This document shows, piece after piece, positions 18,209 through 26,791 of a stretch of DNA of 51,245 nt. Under the pieces are notes generated by a model. It ran no database searches, had not been told where the DNA came from, and saw nothing but the letters and a program-made list of their open reading frames with translations. How positions within the stretch are numbered: position 1 is the first letter of the stretch; each line of letters opens with the position of its first letter. The position numbers and the translations under genes were made by a program. The stretch covers positions 1 through 51,245 of the forward strand of contig CADBDT010000025.1 of the NCBI GenBank assembly GCA_902793465.1, written 5' to 3'. This stretch comes from an uncultured Coriobacteriaceae bacterium (GTDB lineage Bacteria > Actinomycetota > Coriobacteriia > Coriobacteriales > Atopobiaceae).

Positions 18209-18422
18209 TTTTTTCACGTCCAATCTTTTTTTCGGCGACCCCGTGCCGCCTATCCGTATTTTTTCCGCGAGCTTCTGTTCCGCCCGCCGCATAGGAATAC
18301 TCACGTGCCAGGAATGCGTCCCAATGCTCTTCCCAGAAGTGTACGAATTGTGAACCAAGCACGTTTAGACTGATTCTTATGGCTAAGATACTTATAGCAG
18401 CATACGTCACAGAGGAGGACGA

Positions 18423-19787
18423 TTGGCTGATCAAAACGACACGCAGTACGTGCGCATGACGCAGGAGCCGGTTTCTAAGCTCATAGTGTCTCTTGCGATA
18501 CCAGCGATTCTTTCCATGCTCATTACCAGCGTGTACAACCTTGTGGACACTGCCTTCGTTGGCGAGCTGGGAACCAGCGCGAGTGGCGCTACGGGCGTCG
18601 TGTTTGGATTCATGTCCATTATTCAGGCATTCGGCTTCATGTTTGGGCAAGGAGCGGGAAGCATTGTGTCGCGTGCGCTGGGCCAAAAGGACCAAAAGCG
18701 TGCATCCATACATGCCTCGCTGGGAGTCACGGCCGCATTCCTTAGTGGCCTGGCAATCGCGCTGCTCTGCGTGTTGCAGCTCGATCGCACCGTGTATCTG
18801 CTTGGCAGCACGCCCACCATAGCGCCTTATGCTAAGACCTACATCTCCTTTATCCTGCTTGCAACACCATTTATGTGCTCGAGCTTTGCGCTCAACAACA
18901 TTTTGCGTTACGAGGGAAAGGCCGTGCTGGGCACAATTGGCATGGCAGTTGGCGCCTTGCTCAATATTGTGGGTGACTTTGTATTCATGCCAGTTTTGGG
19001 ACTGGGCATCTTTGGCGCCGGCCTTTCGACGGCAATCAGCGAGATAGTGGGCTGGGCCATATTGCTAAGCATGTTCCTGCGCGGAAAGACGTCAACCAAG
19101 CTCAGCCTTTCTTATCTGCGCAGCTCGCGCCCTCTCTTTTTGGCAGACATAGCGGCAACAGGATTTCCCAGCCTGCTACGCCAGGCACTCAACAGCATTG
19201 CCACGGTACTGCTCAATGGCTGTTGCGCAATGTATGGCGACGCGGCGGTAGCGGGCATGAGCATTGTTTCGCGCGTCGTGTTTTTTGTATTCTCCATTTC
19301 GCTGGGCATTGGGCAGGGCTTCCAGCCTGTGGCTGCGTTCAACTATGGCGCGGGAAAGTACAAGCGGGTAAAAGACGCGTTTTGGTTTACCTGCATTATT
19401 TCCCAAGTGGTCATCGTAATTGGCGCAATCGTGCTCTTTGTGGGCGCCGAACCCATTATTGCGCGATTCCGCGACGACCCTGCTGTACTCGACGTGGGCG
19501 TAAGGGCACTTAGGCTACAAGTTCTGGCGTCACTTGCTTTGCCCCTTAGCGTTACGTGCGAGATGCTGTACCAGAGCTGCGGACTTCGCGGCGGAGCAAC
19601 GGTGCTTTCGGCAACGCGCAACGGCTTGCTGTTTATTCCCCTGCTGCTTTTGCTCTCCGCCACGCGCGGTCTTGCAGGCATCCAGGAAGCACAGCCCTTG
19701 TCGTTTGTGCTTGCGCTCCCCGTCTCCATTCCCTTTATCGTAAGGTTCTTTAGGCGTTTGCCGACGGACGCAGTGGAACCAGACTAA
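18423..19787 (+). CDS. MATE family efflux transporter
   Basis: 454 aa with a TTG start, chosen because AGAGGAGG lies 5 nt upstream. Multidrug and toxic compound extrusion proteins are cation-coupled antiporters with 12 membrane helices in two six-helix halves. The N-terminal signature PAILSMLITSVYNLVDTAFV and the repeat in the second half (ATGFPSLLRQALNSIATVLL) are visible, with hydrophobic helices throughout. Length is normal. Substrate unknown. It ends 6 bp before a family B hairpin that separates it from the convergent peroxidase gene. Confidence 0.93.
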   Translation: MADQNDTQYVRMTQEPVSKLIVSLAIPAILSMLITSVYNLVDTAFVGELGTSASGATGVVFGFMSIIQAFGFMFGQGAGSIVSRALGQKDQKRASIHASLGVTAAFLSGLAIALLCVLQLDRTVYLLGSTPTIAPYAKTYISFILLATPFMCSSFALNNILRYEGKAVLGTIGMAVGALLNIVGDFVFMPVLGLGIFGAGLSTAISEIVGWAILLSMFLRGKTSTKLSLSYLRSSRPLFLADIAATGFPSLLRQALNSIATVLLNGCCAMYGDAAVAGMSIVSRVVFFVFSISLGIGQGFQPVAAFNYGAGKYKRVKDAFWFTCIISQVVIVIGAIVLFVGAEPIIARFRDDPAVLDVGVRALRLQVLASLALPLSVTCEMLYQSCGLRGGATVLSATRNGLLFIPLLLLLSATRGLAGIQEAQPLSFVLALPVSIPFIVRFFRRLPTDAVEPD

Positions 19788-19792
19788 AAGGA

Positions 19793-19902
19793 GGGGTGCC
19801 CATTGGGGATACTCGCCTACGGGTACATCGCGAGAAACCCGTCTCATTATGAGAGGACTATCCGCAATGTACCCGATGGGGAGTATCCCCAATGGGCACC
19901 CC
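19793..19902. repeat. Family B fold-back element, copy B4
   Basis: The arms GGGGTGCCCATT GGGGATAC and GTATCCCC AATGGGCACCCC pair around a loop with CTCATTATGAG. The left arm has TACGGG and the right CCCGATGGGG, the same orientation as B2. It lies between two convergent genes and could end both transcripts. Confidence 0.85.
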
Positions 19903-19921
19903 ACAGTGGGTTGTTCCTACA

Positions 19922-20461
19922 CTAGAGCTGTGCGGCCACCGCAGCCTTTACGTCGGACATCTTGGCCGTGGGCTCAAAGCGATCAACAATTGTGCCGTCG
20001 CGAGCAATAAGGAACTTGGTAAAGTTCCACTTAATGTAGGCCTTGTCGCCAAACTCCTTGTTTACCTTCTTTGCAACCGGGTTCATAACGAGCTTCTTGG
20101 CGCCGGTAAAGCCAGCGAACGGCTTGGCCGTGGCAAGCTCCACGAACAGCGGGTTGGCGTCGTCGCCGTTAACGTCACCCTTCTTGAACTGCGGGAACTC
20201 CGTGCCAAACTTGAGGGTGCAGAACTCGTGAATCTCTTCGTCGCTTTCGGGAGCCTGGTTTGCAAACTGGTTGCAGGGGAAGTCCAGGATCTCGAAGCCC
20301 TTGTCGCGATACTCGGCATACATGGACTCAAGCTCCTCGTACTGAGGGGTAAATCCGCATCCGGTTGCGGTGTTAACAATAAGAAGGACCTTTCCCTCAT
20401 ACTCGGACAGGGGAACCTCGGTTCCGTCGGGCTTTATTGCTACGTGATCATAAACAGACAT
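19922..20461 (-). CDS. Glutathione peroxidase family protein (thiol peroxidase)
   Basis: 179 aa. It reduces hydrogen peroxide or lipid hydroperoxides using thioredoxin or glutathione. The active-site segment NTATGCGFTPQY has Cys35 in place of selenocysteine. The partner residues are seen in DFPCNQFANQ (Gln) and IKWNFTKFLI (Trp/Asn). Length fits the bacterial BtuE/GpoA group, which usually works with thioredoxin. The ATG follows GAGAGGAGA. A possible promoter (TTGTCA, TACAAT/TATATT) lies at about 20480-20520, but its spacing is not ideal. Confidence 0.95.
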   Translation of the reverse strand: MSVYDHVAIKPDGTEVPLSEYEGKVLLIVNTATGCGFTPQYEELESMYAEYRDKGFEILDFPCNQFANQAPESDEEIHEFCTLKFGTEFPQFKKGDVNGDDANPLFVELATAKPFAGFTGAKKLVMNPVAKKVNKEFGDKAYIKWNFTKFLIARDGTIVDRFEPTAKMSDVKAAVAAQL

Positions 20462-20552
20462 TGTTGTCTCCTCTCATTTGCTTGTGTGCGAATATATTGT
20501 ACACGATTGTTTATTTGACAAGAGCGAATCACATATTCGTCACAAACGGGGC

Positions 20553-20616
20553 GGATGGACGGGGACGGGGCAGGTGTTCACGCAAGCGTGAACACCTGCC
20601 CCGTCCCCGTCCATCC
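20553..20616. terminator. Perfect 31-bp-arm hairpin downstream of the DUF1002 gene
   Basis: Arms 20553-20583 and 20586-20616 are exact complements (GGATGGACGGGGACGGGG and onward) with a loop of only a few nt. It lies 18 bp beyond the DUF1002 stop. No T-run follows, so termination is plausible rather than certain. Confidence 0.75.
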
Positions 20617-20634
20617 ATCTAAGGGACTTTTTTC

Positions 20635-21621
20635 CTATCGAGCGCTGTCCCAGTTGATCACGTTGGTGTCAAAGTTGTTGAAGAAGTCCTGGGCAGACTT
20701 TTCGACCTCGTCCCTCGTGGGCGTCTTGCCGCCTCCAAAGAGGTTCATAAACCAGTCGCCGATGCTCTTAAAAAAGTTGCCGATGGACTCAAAGATGCCA
20801 CCAGCCTGCTGGGCCTGGTTGCCAAGGTCCTTTATCTTTTGTTCAAAGTCGGAAAGCGTGGCGGCAAACGTATCCGGATCGTAGTTTAGCCCGCGCAGCT
20901 TCTTAATAAGCTCGAGTATTGTGTTTATGTCCTCATCGGAAAGGCTGATGCCCTTGTTCTGTGCAGCAGACCTAATGGAGTCACGAATCTGGTCGTCCGT
21001 CATGTTGTCGGTCTTGGTAACAACCTGGCTCTTAACATCCGAGAGAACTTCTGCAACCTCGCCACCATACGTTTCGGTAAGCTGCGCCGTAGTAACCAGC
21101 TCCTCGCTTGCCGCCTGCTCCTTTGCGTCGTCGAGGTTTTGCCCCTTGGCCTCATAGGCCATAAAGACGCCGGTAAGAGCACCCGTGCCCGAAACCGGGA
21201 AGGGCGCGGTAACCACCAGGTTGCAGTTTTTTACGCCTGCCGTCTGCAGGGCGTTGTACAGCATGTTTTCGGTTACATACGTAAGGTTTGCAGACTTAAC
21301 AAGAATGCCTCCCGAATTGGTTGGCTGGATATAGGAACAAGAATAGGTTTCGGTTCCTATAATCGACGAGTCAATTGAGCTAGAAAAGTGCGCCCGCTCG
21401 TCCTGGTTGTTTACGGTTATAACGGTAAGGTTGGACAAGTCCGCCTCCGTGAGGCCAAAAAACTTAAGTACGGTCTGCCGCTGGTCGGCCGAAAGGTTAG
21501 CGCCCAAGGTAACAATGCGCCCTCCGTCGGCAAACGCCTGCGACGGAACAAGCGATAGCGCCATAACCATTGCGACCACAATGGATGCCATGCGCTTTGC
21601 AATCGTAGACAAACGCTTCAT
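20635..21621 (-). CDS. Exported DUF1002 family protein
   Basis: 328 aa, with ATG after GAGGAGGGC. The signal peptide ends ...LSLVPSQAFA (about residue 31). The region RIVTLGANLSADQRQTVLKF to about 270 matches the DUF1002 family (a YqgU/YpuA-like group of secreted Gram-positive proteins of unknown function), including LTYVTENMLYNALQTAG. A Gln/Gly/Phe-rich tail (GIFESIGNFFKSIGDWFMNLF) could be an amphipathic helix. Function unknown. Confidence 0.85.
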   Translation of the reverse strand: MKRLSTIAKRMASIVVAMVMALSLVPSQAFADGGRIVTLGANLSADQRQTVLKFFGLTEADLSNLTVITVNNQDERAHFSSSIDSSIIGTETYSCSYIQPTNSGGILVKSANLTYVTENMLYNALQTAGVKNCNLVVTAPFPVSGTGALTGVFMAYEAKGQNLDDAKEQAASEELVTTAQLTETYGGEVAEVLSDVKSQVVTKTDNMTDDQIRDSIRSAAQNKGISLSDEDINTILELIKKLRGLNYDPDTFAATLSDFEQKIKDLGNQAQQAGGIFESIGNFFKSIGDWFMNLFGGGKTPTRDEVEKSAQDFFNNFDTNVINWDSAR

Positions 21622-21755
21622 AAGCCCTCCTCAAAATAGTGGGACTGTCATGTTAGCGCCTGGATGTGGAGGCCGTCTGCACACGCCCCTCTTCGCAACC
21701 CGTACACAAATACAAAGTTGCCTTAACCTACTACGCGCGTTTTTCTCGAAATGAC

Positions 21756-22064
21756 CTAATTGCGACTGCGCCTTGGCTCCGGCAACTCGGCCAGCATGCC
21801 TGCAACCACGTCCCGCAACACCTCGCGCTCGTCAACATCCACCAACCGCATGGGAGACGCACCGTCGTATGGCAGCTGGCTGGTGTCGAACACCGCACGC
21901 GACGCCTCTGTCTCCTTCACAAGAAAGCGATCGTCGTATATGCCGCCAAAGAGCTTGCCAGATGCATAGAGCAGGTACTCGCCCATCATCTTTCTGGCCG
22001 TGACCTGCGGCACTTCGCACAGCAAGTCGAGCACGTATTCCAAGTACTCGGCACTCGAGGCCAT
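21756..22064 (-). CDS. TfoX N-terminal domain protein
   Basis: 102 aa from the ATG at 22064, preceded by GGGAGGGC; earlier Met codons lack a site. It contains only the TfoX N-terminal domain: VTARKMMGEYLLYASGKLFGGI and DDRFLVK. In proteobacteria TfoX promotes competence genes, but the stand-alone N-domain is widespread in Gram-positives with no assigned role. Downstream of deoD on the same strand. Confidence 0.85.
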   Translation of the reverse strand: MASSAEYLEYVLDLLCEVPQVTARKMMGEYLLYASGKLFGGIYDDRFLVKETEASRAVFDTSQLPYDGASPMRLVDVDEREVLRDVVAGMLAELPEPRRSRN

Positions 22065-22119
22065 TTTTGCCCTCCCTTCCGACAGCGGCGTGCGCATGTC
22101 GAACTCGCAAGCCTACGCC

Positions 22120-22842
22120 CTACTTGCCCTGGGCGTAGTCGTCAATCGCCACCTGCAGGGCGATCTCGAACATTTGCATGGTCGAATTCTGACGCTCGGA
22201 GGGAGAGAGCACCTCCCTCGATAACAACGAGTCGGATATGGTGCACATTACCAGAGCCTTCTTGCCGGCACGGGCCGCGTTGAGGTAAAGGCCGGCAGCC
22301 TCCATCTCCACCGCAAGGACTCCCATGGATGCCCATGCCTCACCTGTGGAGCTCTGACTGTAGAACGTATCGGTCGAAACCAGGTTGCCCACGTGATACG
22401 ACGCACCTATGCTCTCGGCGACGCCTGTTGCCCTGACAAGCAGACCGTAGTCGCAAATGGGAGCAATCGTGCCAGGCATTCCAAATTGGCGCGGATAGTT
22501 GGAATCGGTGCAGGCAGCCTGCCCGAACACAATGTCGTATAGCCTCACGTCGCGTCTAAGCCCGCCTGCGGTGCCCGTGCGCAGAATGGTTTCGACGCCG
22601 TACATGTTATAGAGCTCGTAGGAATAGATCGCCATGGAGGGAATTCCCATGCCGCTGCCCATTATGGACACGGGAACCCCCTTGTAGGTGCCCGTGTATC
22701 CCAACATGTTGCGCACCGCGTTAAATTCCACGACGTCGGTAAGATAGGTTTGCGCGGCAAGTCGGGCACGTAGCGGGTCTCCCGGCATGAGTACGACTTT
22801 TGCGATCTGACCGACTTCGGCATCGTTGTGTGGCGTGGACAT
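22120..22842 (-). CDS. deoD: Purine nucleoside phosphorylase, DeoD type
   Basis: 240 aa. It splits purine (deoxy)nucleosides with phosphate to the base and (deoxy)ribose-1-phosphate, for purine salvage. Family signatures are VLMPGDPLRA near the N-terminus, GSGMGIPSMAIYSYEL, RTGTAGG (phosphate site), VEMEAAGLY (ribose site) and CTISDSL (base site). Length is normal for the hexameric DeoD class. The start follows GGAAGGAAGTGAG. No other deo gene is adjacent. Confidence 0.96.
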   Translation of the reverse strand: MSTPHNDAEVGQIAKVVLMPGDPLRARLAAQTYLTDVVEFNAVRNMLGYTGTYKGVPVSIMGSGMGIPSMAIYSYELYNMYGVETILRTGTAGGLRRDVRLYDIVFGQAACTDSNYPRQFGMPGTIAPICDYGLLVRATGVAESIGASYHVGNLVSTDTFYSQSSTGEAWASMGVLAVEMEAAGLYLNAARAGKKALVMCTISDSLLSREVLSPSERQNSTMQMFEIALQVAIDDYAQGK

Positions 22843-22936
22843 ATTAGCTCACTTCCTTCCGGGTGCTGGCGCAACGGGCGCCCGACATTTAGTTGCTTCG
22901 ACCATGGTACTACAAGGGATGCCGCACAAGCCTCGC

Positions 22937-24358
22937 CTAGCGCGCGTTGCCGACGAGCCACCGAAGCAGGGCATTGCGATTGTTGGGAACTTCTCCCTCC
23001 ATTACCGCATTAAGCAGCATGTCCAGCTGCATCCCCACTCCAGGCCCCGCTGGCAAGCCACACGCTCGCATAACGTCGGCGCCGCTTACGGCAAGTTGGC
23101 GGACGCTATATACCGGTCCTCGTGCAACCTCGTCTCGTAACAGCGCGCTGTATCGGTCCAGCTCCGAGGCCCAGCTCGCCACAGAAGGACACTTGGACAC
23201 AGCATCCGCTCGCCGCAAGTCAAAAAGAGAGAAGGCCACGGAGACTTCGCGACCAGCGCATTTGTGCGACAGTCGTGCCAGCAACTGGCGAACGGCAAGT
23301 GCGGTGGCTGGCATGCGCTCGTCGTGCAGACGAATGAGCTCACAGGCAGGCACGGCAACGTCACTCGATAAGGCCAGCCGACGCATAATGGCTCGCGCCA
23401 TGCGCGCACCCTCCGCCGGGTGACAAAAGAAGTGCCCGTGACCTTCCACGTCTTGGCTGTAGGTGGCAGGCTTGGCCACGTCGTGCAAAAGCGCGGCCCA
23501 CTGCAGCTCGGGGACGGCAAGCCCTGCCGTAAATGCCTGCGCCGCGTTGCACACGTGGGCAATATGCTCGTATACGTCGTAGATGTGATACACGCTTCTT
23601 TGGTCGAAGCCACGCGCAGCGGCCAGCTCGGGCACAGCCTGGCACATGACCTCCGGCTGCTCGAGCAGGGCCGTCCCTACCCTGCCGCTGCGCACTATGG
23701 CGTCCAGCTCCTGGCCAATCCGCTCGGATGCAACACCACGCAAGAGATGCGCCTTGTCTAACAGCGCCTGCTGGGTACCCTGCTCTATGGAAAAGCCCAG
23801 ACGCACGCAGAATCGCACCGCCCTCAACACGCGCAGGGCATCCTCCTCAAAGCGCACCGAGGGATTGCCTACCGCACGCACGACGCCCGACTCCAAGTCC
23901 TGTTGCCCGCCAAAGGGATCAAGCATGCCGCGGATGGGGTGCCACGCCATCGCGTTTATGGTTAGGTCGCGCCGCGCGAGGTCCTCTTTCACATCCTGCA
24001 CAAAGCGAACCTCGTCGGGATGCCTGTGGTCGCTGTACGAACCCTCAACGCGAAAGGTGGTAACCTCCACGGGATGCCCCTCGCATATGGCGGTAACGGT
24101 TCCATGCTTTGTTCCCGTTTCCACAACGGCCATCCCCGCCGCGCGAAGGATGCGGGCCGATTCCTGCCACGGTGCTGAGGTGGTAACGTCCACGTCATGG
24201 CCTGCGCTCCCCCGCAGCGCATCTCGTACCCAGCCGCCCACTATCCAGGCCTCGTATCCCGCACCCTCAATCGCATCCAGCACGCTAAGGGCATACGACG
24301 GCGGTACAAGGCTGTCGCTCAACACCGCGGTGCGTCCTGACGCCTTACATCTCGGCAT
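22937..24358 (-). CDS. cca: CCA tRNA nucleotidyltransferase with HD domain
   Basis: 473 aa from the ATG at 24358, which overlaps the end of the upstream YigZ gene by 14 bp, suggesting coupled translation. It adds or repairs the 3' CCA of tRNAs. Motifs: IVGGWVRDALRG, the metal-binding DVDVTTSAP, RRDLTINAMA and FEEDALRVLRAVRF. The C-terminal half has an HD phosphohydrolase-type domain (LLHDVAKPAT). It could be a full CCA-adding or an A-adding enzyme; the class is not decided by eye. Confidence 0.93.
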   Translation of the reverse strand: MPRCKASGRTAVLSDSLVPPSYALSVLDAIEGAGYEAWIVGGWVRDALRGSAGHDVDVTTSAPWQESARILRAAGMAVVETGTKHGTVTAICEGHPVEVTTFRVEGSYSDHRHPDEVRFVQDVKEDLARRDLTINAMAWHPIRGMLDPFGGQQDLESGVVRAVGNPSVRFEEDALRVLRAVRFCVRLGFSIEQGTQQALLDKAHLLRGVASERIGQELDAIVRSGRVGTALLEQPEVMCQAVPELAAARGFDQRSVYHIYDVYEHIAHVCNAAQAFTAGLAVPELQWAALLHDVAKPATYSQDVEGHGHFFCHPAEGARMARAIMRRLALSSDVAVPACELIRLHDERMPATALAVRQLLARLSHKCAGREVSVAFSLFDLRRADAVSKCPSVASWASELDRYSALLRDEVARGPVYSVRQLAVSGADVMRACGLPAGPGVGMQLDMLLNAVMEGEVPNNRNALLRWLVGNAR

Positions 24359-24980
24359 AGGCTGGCTCCCCCACCACGCAGAGGTCCTCTCCGTTGCAGA
24401 ACTCCCGCATGGCATCAACGAAGCGCTGCTCCTCACCCGTGCGAAAGAGGCAGGTAAGCTGCACGTCCTCCGCAAATATGGTGTCGGCTACCTTGCCCGC
24501 ACAATCTGTTGCCATACGGAGCACCCTATCGTAGGCAGAGTACGGTATTACGCAGGTAACGCGAGTGGCCAGGGTGCGGGTAACAAGAATCCCCTCTTTT
24601 TGGGCACTCGCAAGCGCCTCCTGGACTGCCGCGGTGTACGCACGCTTAAGCCCGCCCGGACCTAGCAGCGTTCCTCCGAAGTAGCGGGTAACCACACAGC
24701 AGACGTCTGCCAGCTGCGCTCCGCGCAGCACCTCGAGCGTGCGCATGCCGGCCGTATGCGACGGCTCTCCGTCGTCCGAGCACTTCTCGCGACCATCCGA
24801 CAATATCCATGCGGGAACGTTGTGTCGTGCATCGCGATGCCGCGCTCGGACCTCGTCAATAAAGGCCTGGGCCTCTCGTTCGCTGGAAACACCCTTGGCC
24901 TGCGCAATAAACCTACTGCGTCGGTCCTCAAACTCTCCGATGGCCTCGTGTCCAGCGGCAATGGTACGATATGCGGCCAT
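24345..24980 (-). CDS. YigZ/IMPACT family protein
   Basis: 211 aa from the ATG at 24980, with GGGAG upstream; the open frame extends much further but runs into rnpB. The N-terminal UPF0029/IMPACT domain shows SRFIAQAKGV, HNVPAWIL, DDGEPSHTAGM and VVTRYFGGTLLGPGGL. A smaller C-terminal domain of about 75 aa follows. The family is conserved and linked to translation or stress in eukaryotes; the bacterial role is unclear. It forms a two-gene unit with cca. Confidence 0.92.
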   Translation of the reverse strand: MAAYRTIAAGHEAIGEFEDRRSRFIAQAKGVSSEREAQAFIDEVRARHRDARHNVPAWILSDGREKCSDDGEPSHTAGMRTLEVLRGAQLADVCCVVTRYFGGTLLGPGGLKRAYTAAVQEALASAQKEGILVTRTLATRVTCVIPYSAYDRVLRMATDCAGKVADTIFAEDVQLTCLFRTGEEQRFVDAMREFCNGEDLCVVGEPAYAEM

Positions 24981-25050
24981 GCGCAGCTCCCTGCCAGTCG
25001 TCTTAATGTACACGGCAAGTATACTATTACCTCCAGCTGGTGGCATATGA

Positions 25051-25056
25051 TACAAT
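25051..25056 (+). promoter_or_regulatory. Extended -10 of rnpB
   Basis: TGATACAAT (TG, one base, TACAAT) ends 6 bp before the predicted RNA 5' end. The -35 region (TTACCT at 25027) is weak. Confidence 0.6.
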
Positions 25057-25061
25057 TTGCC

Positions 25062-25417
25062 ACGCGAAGCGAGCCAGACGATCGCGGGGTGCTTTGCACC
25101 ATGAGGAAAGTCCGGGCTCCACAGGGCAGAAAGCCGGCTAACGGCCGGGCGGGGTAACCCGACGGAAAGCGCCACAGAAAAGAAGACTCCCACTGCCCGC
25201 CTTGGCGGGTAAGAGAAAAGCTGAAACGGTGGTGTAAGAGACCACCAGCATCCTGGCAACAGGGTGGCTTGGCAAGCCCCTTTTGGAGCAAACGCAAATA
25301 GGAGCGCTATGGTGTGGCCCGCACTGCGCTCGGGTTGCGCGCTTGAGGCATGCGGTAACGCATGTCCTAGATAAATGATCGTTCATGACAGAACCCGGCT
25401 TACAGGCTCGCTTCGCA
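25062..25417 (+). ncRNA. rnpB: RNase P RNA, class A
   Basis: The catalytic RNA that trims tRNA 5' leaders. The diagnostic core GAGGAAAGTCCGGGCTCC lies at about 25100, followed by CACAGGGCAGAAAGCCGG and GGGTAAGAGAAAAGCTG. The 3' core ACAGAACCCGGCTTACAGGC ends the molecule. The ends pair as P1 (GCGAAGCGAGCC with GGCTCGCTTCGC), which fixes the boundaries. It is transcribed opposite to the neighbouring genes on both sides. Confidence 0.97.
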
Positions 25418-25484
25418 AGTTGCGCCCACGGTGCGCGCGTGCCAGCCGCCGTCCACTCACGTATGGCTAGCGTTCACTTGAGGG

Positions 25485-25590
25485 GCGCGCGAAAGCTCCC
25501 AGACTCTTCCACTTGCTCAGCGCTCACTAGCGTTCGCTCACTCGCTTCGCTCATGATTCGCAGTGGAAGAGTCTGGGAGCTTTCGCGCGC
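25485..25590. repeat. Perfect 29-bp-arm fold-back element
   Basis: Arms 25485-25513 and 25562-25590 (GCGCGCGAAAGCTCCCAGAC and onward) are exact complements. The 48-nt loop carries CGCTCACTAGCGTTCGCTCA and short GCGNNCGCTCA repeats. A looser outer pairing (GCCAGCCGCCGTCCACTC at 25441 with GAGTGGGCGGCGGCAGGC) widens it to about 25441-25625. With the next hairpin this fills the gap 25418-25718. Confidence 0.8.
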
Positions 25591-25650
25591 ATTCAATCCA
25601 TGGCGAGAGTGGGCGGCGGCAGGCTCGCGGGCGTGGAATTCGCGGCGGGG

Positions 25651-25706
25651 AGAGTGAAGGCTTGCCCCTGTTCACAGATATGTGAACAGGGGCAAGCCTT
25701 CACTCT
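25651..25706 (+). terminator. Strong rho-independent-type terminator
   Basis: A perfect 26-bp stem (AGAGTGAAGGCTTGCCCCTG onward, loop GATA) is followed on the plus strand by TTTTAATTT. That suits transcripts coming from rnpB. On the minus strand it also lies just after divIVA, but without a T-run. Confidence 0.75.
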
Positions 25707-25718
25707 TTTAATTTGGTG

Positions 25719-26435
25719 TTAGTCTAGGTCGCTAAAGTCGTCGTTGGAGGCGGCGGCGGGAGCGGTTGCTACAGGCGCGGACATTGCGGTGGAGTCGGCG
25801 TCTGTGCTGGCAACGGCGGGCATTGCAATTGGGGCTGCCGTGGCGGCAGGAGCCGCTTCCTTCTTGGGTGCGGAGCCGTTGGGGAACACGGAGTCAGCGT
25901 CGTCAATAAAGTGCTGCAGAAGACGCTTGTACTCGGTGCGGAAGTCCTCGCGGGACTGCTTAAGACGATCGATCTCGTCGAGCTCGGCCTGCTTTTCGGC
26001 CAGTGCCTGGCGAATGACCTCGCGCGCCTTCTGGTCGGCCTCGTTGCGAATGCGATCCGCGTTGTCGTGCGCGTCTGCAACCAGCTTGTCGGCACTCTGC
26101 TGGGCAACAATAAGAACCTGCGAAATCTGGCGCTCGGTTGCCATGTAATCGTTAGAGGGCTCGGGAGCCACGGGTGCCGGAGCAACGGTGGGACGAGACG
26201 CAAGCTCAATCTCGAGCTCGGAGATCTGCTGCTGTAGCGAGCCAACCTGAGCCTGCGAAGACTGCATCTGTGCCTCGGAGGCGTTGAGCCTGCCCTTGAG
26301 GTCGGCAATCCTCTTGAGCATGTCGTCGACCTCAACGGTCAGCTGCTCCAAGAAGTTATCGACCTCTTCTGTATCGTATCCGTGCTTGGACGGAGAGAAG
26401 GTCAGTTGTTCGATGTCAGCAGGTGTGATTGCCAT
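25719..26435 (-). CDS. divIVA: DivIVA-like cell division/polar growth protein
   Basis: 238 aa from the ATG at 26435 (AAAGGGAA upstream). The N-terminal DivIVA domain (MAITPADIEQLTFSPSKHGYD, residues 1-60) binds curved membrane. A long coiled coil follows (RIADLKGRLNASEAQMQ, then QILIVAQQSADKLVADAHDNA to about 180), then an Ala/Pro/Ser/Thr-rich tail. Proteins of this family recruit division and wall-synthesis factors at septa and poles. It is the last gene of the division cluster, after yggT. Confidence 0.94.
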   Translation of the reverse strand: MAITPADIEQLTFSPSKHGYDTEEVDNFLEQLTVEVDDMLKRIADLKGRLNASEAQMQSSQAQVGSLQQQISELEIELASRPTVAPAPVAPEPSNDYMATERQISQVLIVAQQSADKLVADAHDNADRIRNEADQKAREVIRQALAEKQAELDEIDRLKQSREDFRTEYKRLLQHFIDDADSVFPNGSAPKKEAAPAATAAPIAMPAVASTDADSTAMSAPVATAPAAASNDDFSDLD

Positions 26436-26517
26436 TATGTTCCCTTTCGGTCTTTTAGTGCAGGACACGCCGCTGCGAGCCAAAGCACCTTACTTCTGAC
26501 TTTGCATAGTATACACC

Positions 26518-26787
26518 TTAATGGAGCATACCAATAAAGAATCTCTCGATAAGCTGCAGGACGACCACTGCCAAAATCGGTGAGAAGTCTATACCGCCAA
26601 ACGGAGGTAGGAATCGCCTAAACAGATTTATATATGGACTCACGAGCGTGTCTATGGCGCCCACGATGTCGGCAAGCACACCGTCTCGCGGTGTTGGCAG
26701 CCAAGATAGAATGCACCAGACAATTATGAGTATCTGATAAAAGTCGAACAGGCGCATTACCACCAACAATAGCATCTGCATACACAA
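26518..26787 (-). CDS. YggT family membrane protein
   Basis: 89 aa with two hydrophobic helices around the family signature YQILIIVWCILSWLP and SPYINLFRRFLPPFGGIDFSP. The first start (GTG at 26787) has AGGTG upstream; an ATG two codons later is equally possible. It begins 4 bp after proC. YggT proteins lie next to sepF and divIVA in Gram-positives and are thought to take part in membrane or septum organisation. Confidence 0.92.
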   Translation of the reverse strand: MCMQMLLLVVMRLFDFYQILIIVWCILSWLPTPRDGVLADIVGAIDTLVSPYINLFRRFLPPFGGIDFSPILAVVVLQLIERFFIGMLH

Positions 26788-26791
26788 TCAC

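Noticed and set aside
24359..24475. Longer N-terminus for the CCA-adding enzyme
   Set aside because: The extra 39 codons lie inside the YigZ gene in another frame and lack family similarity; the ATG at 24358 gives a normal start.
24981..25259. Longer N-terminus for the YigZ-family protein
   Set aside because: It would read through the rnpB promoter and the 5' half of the RNase P RNA on the opposite strand.
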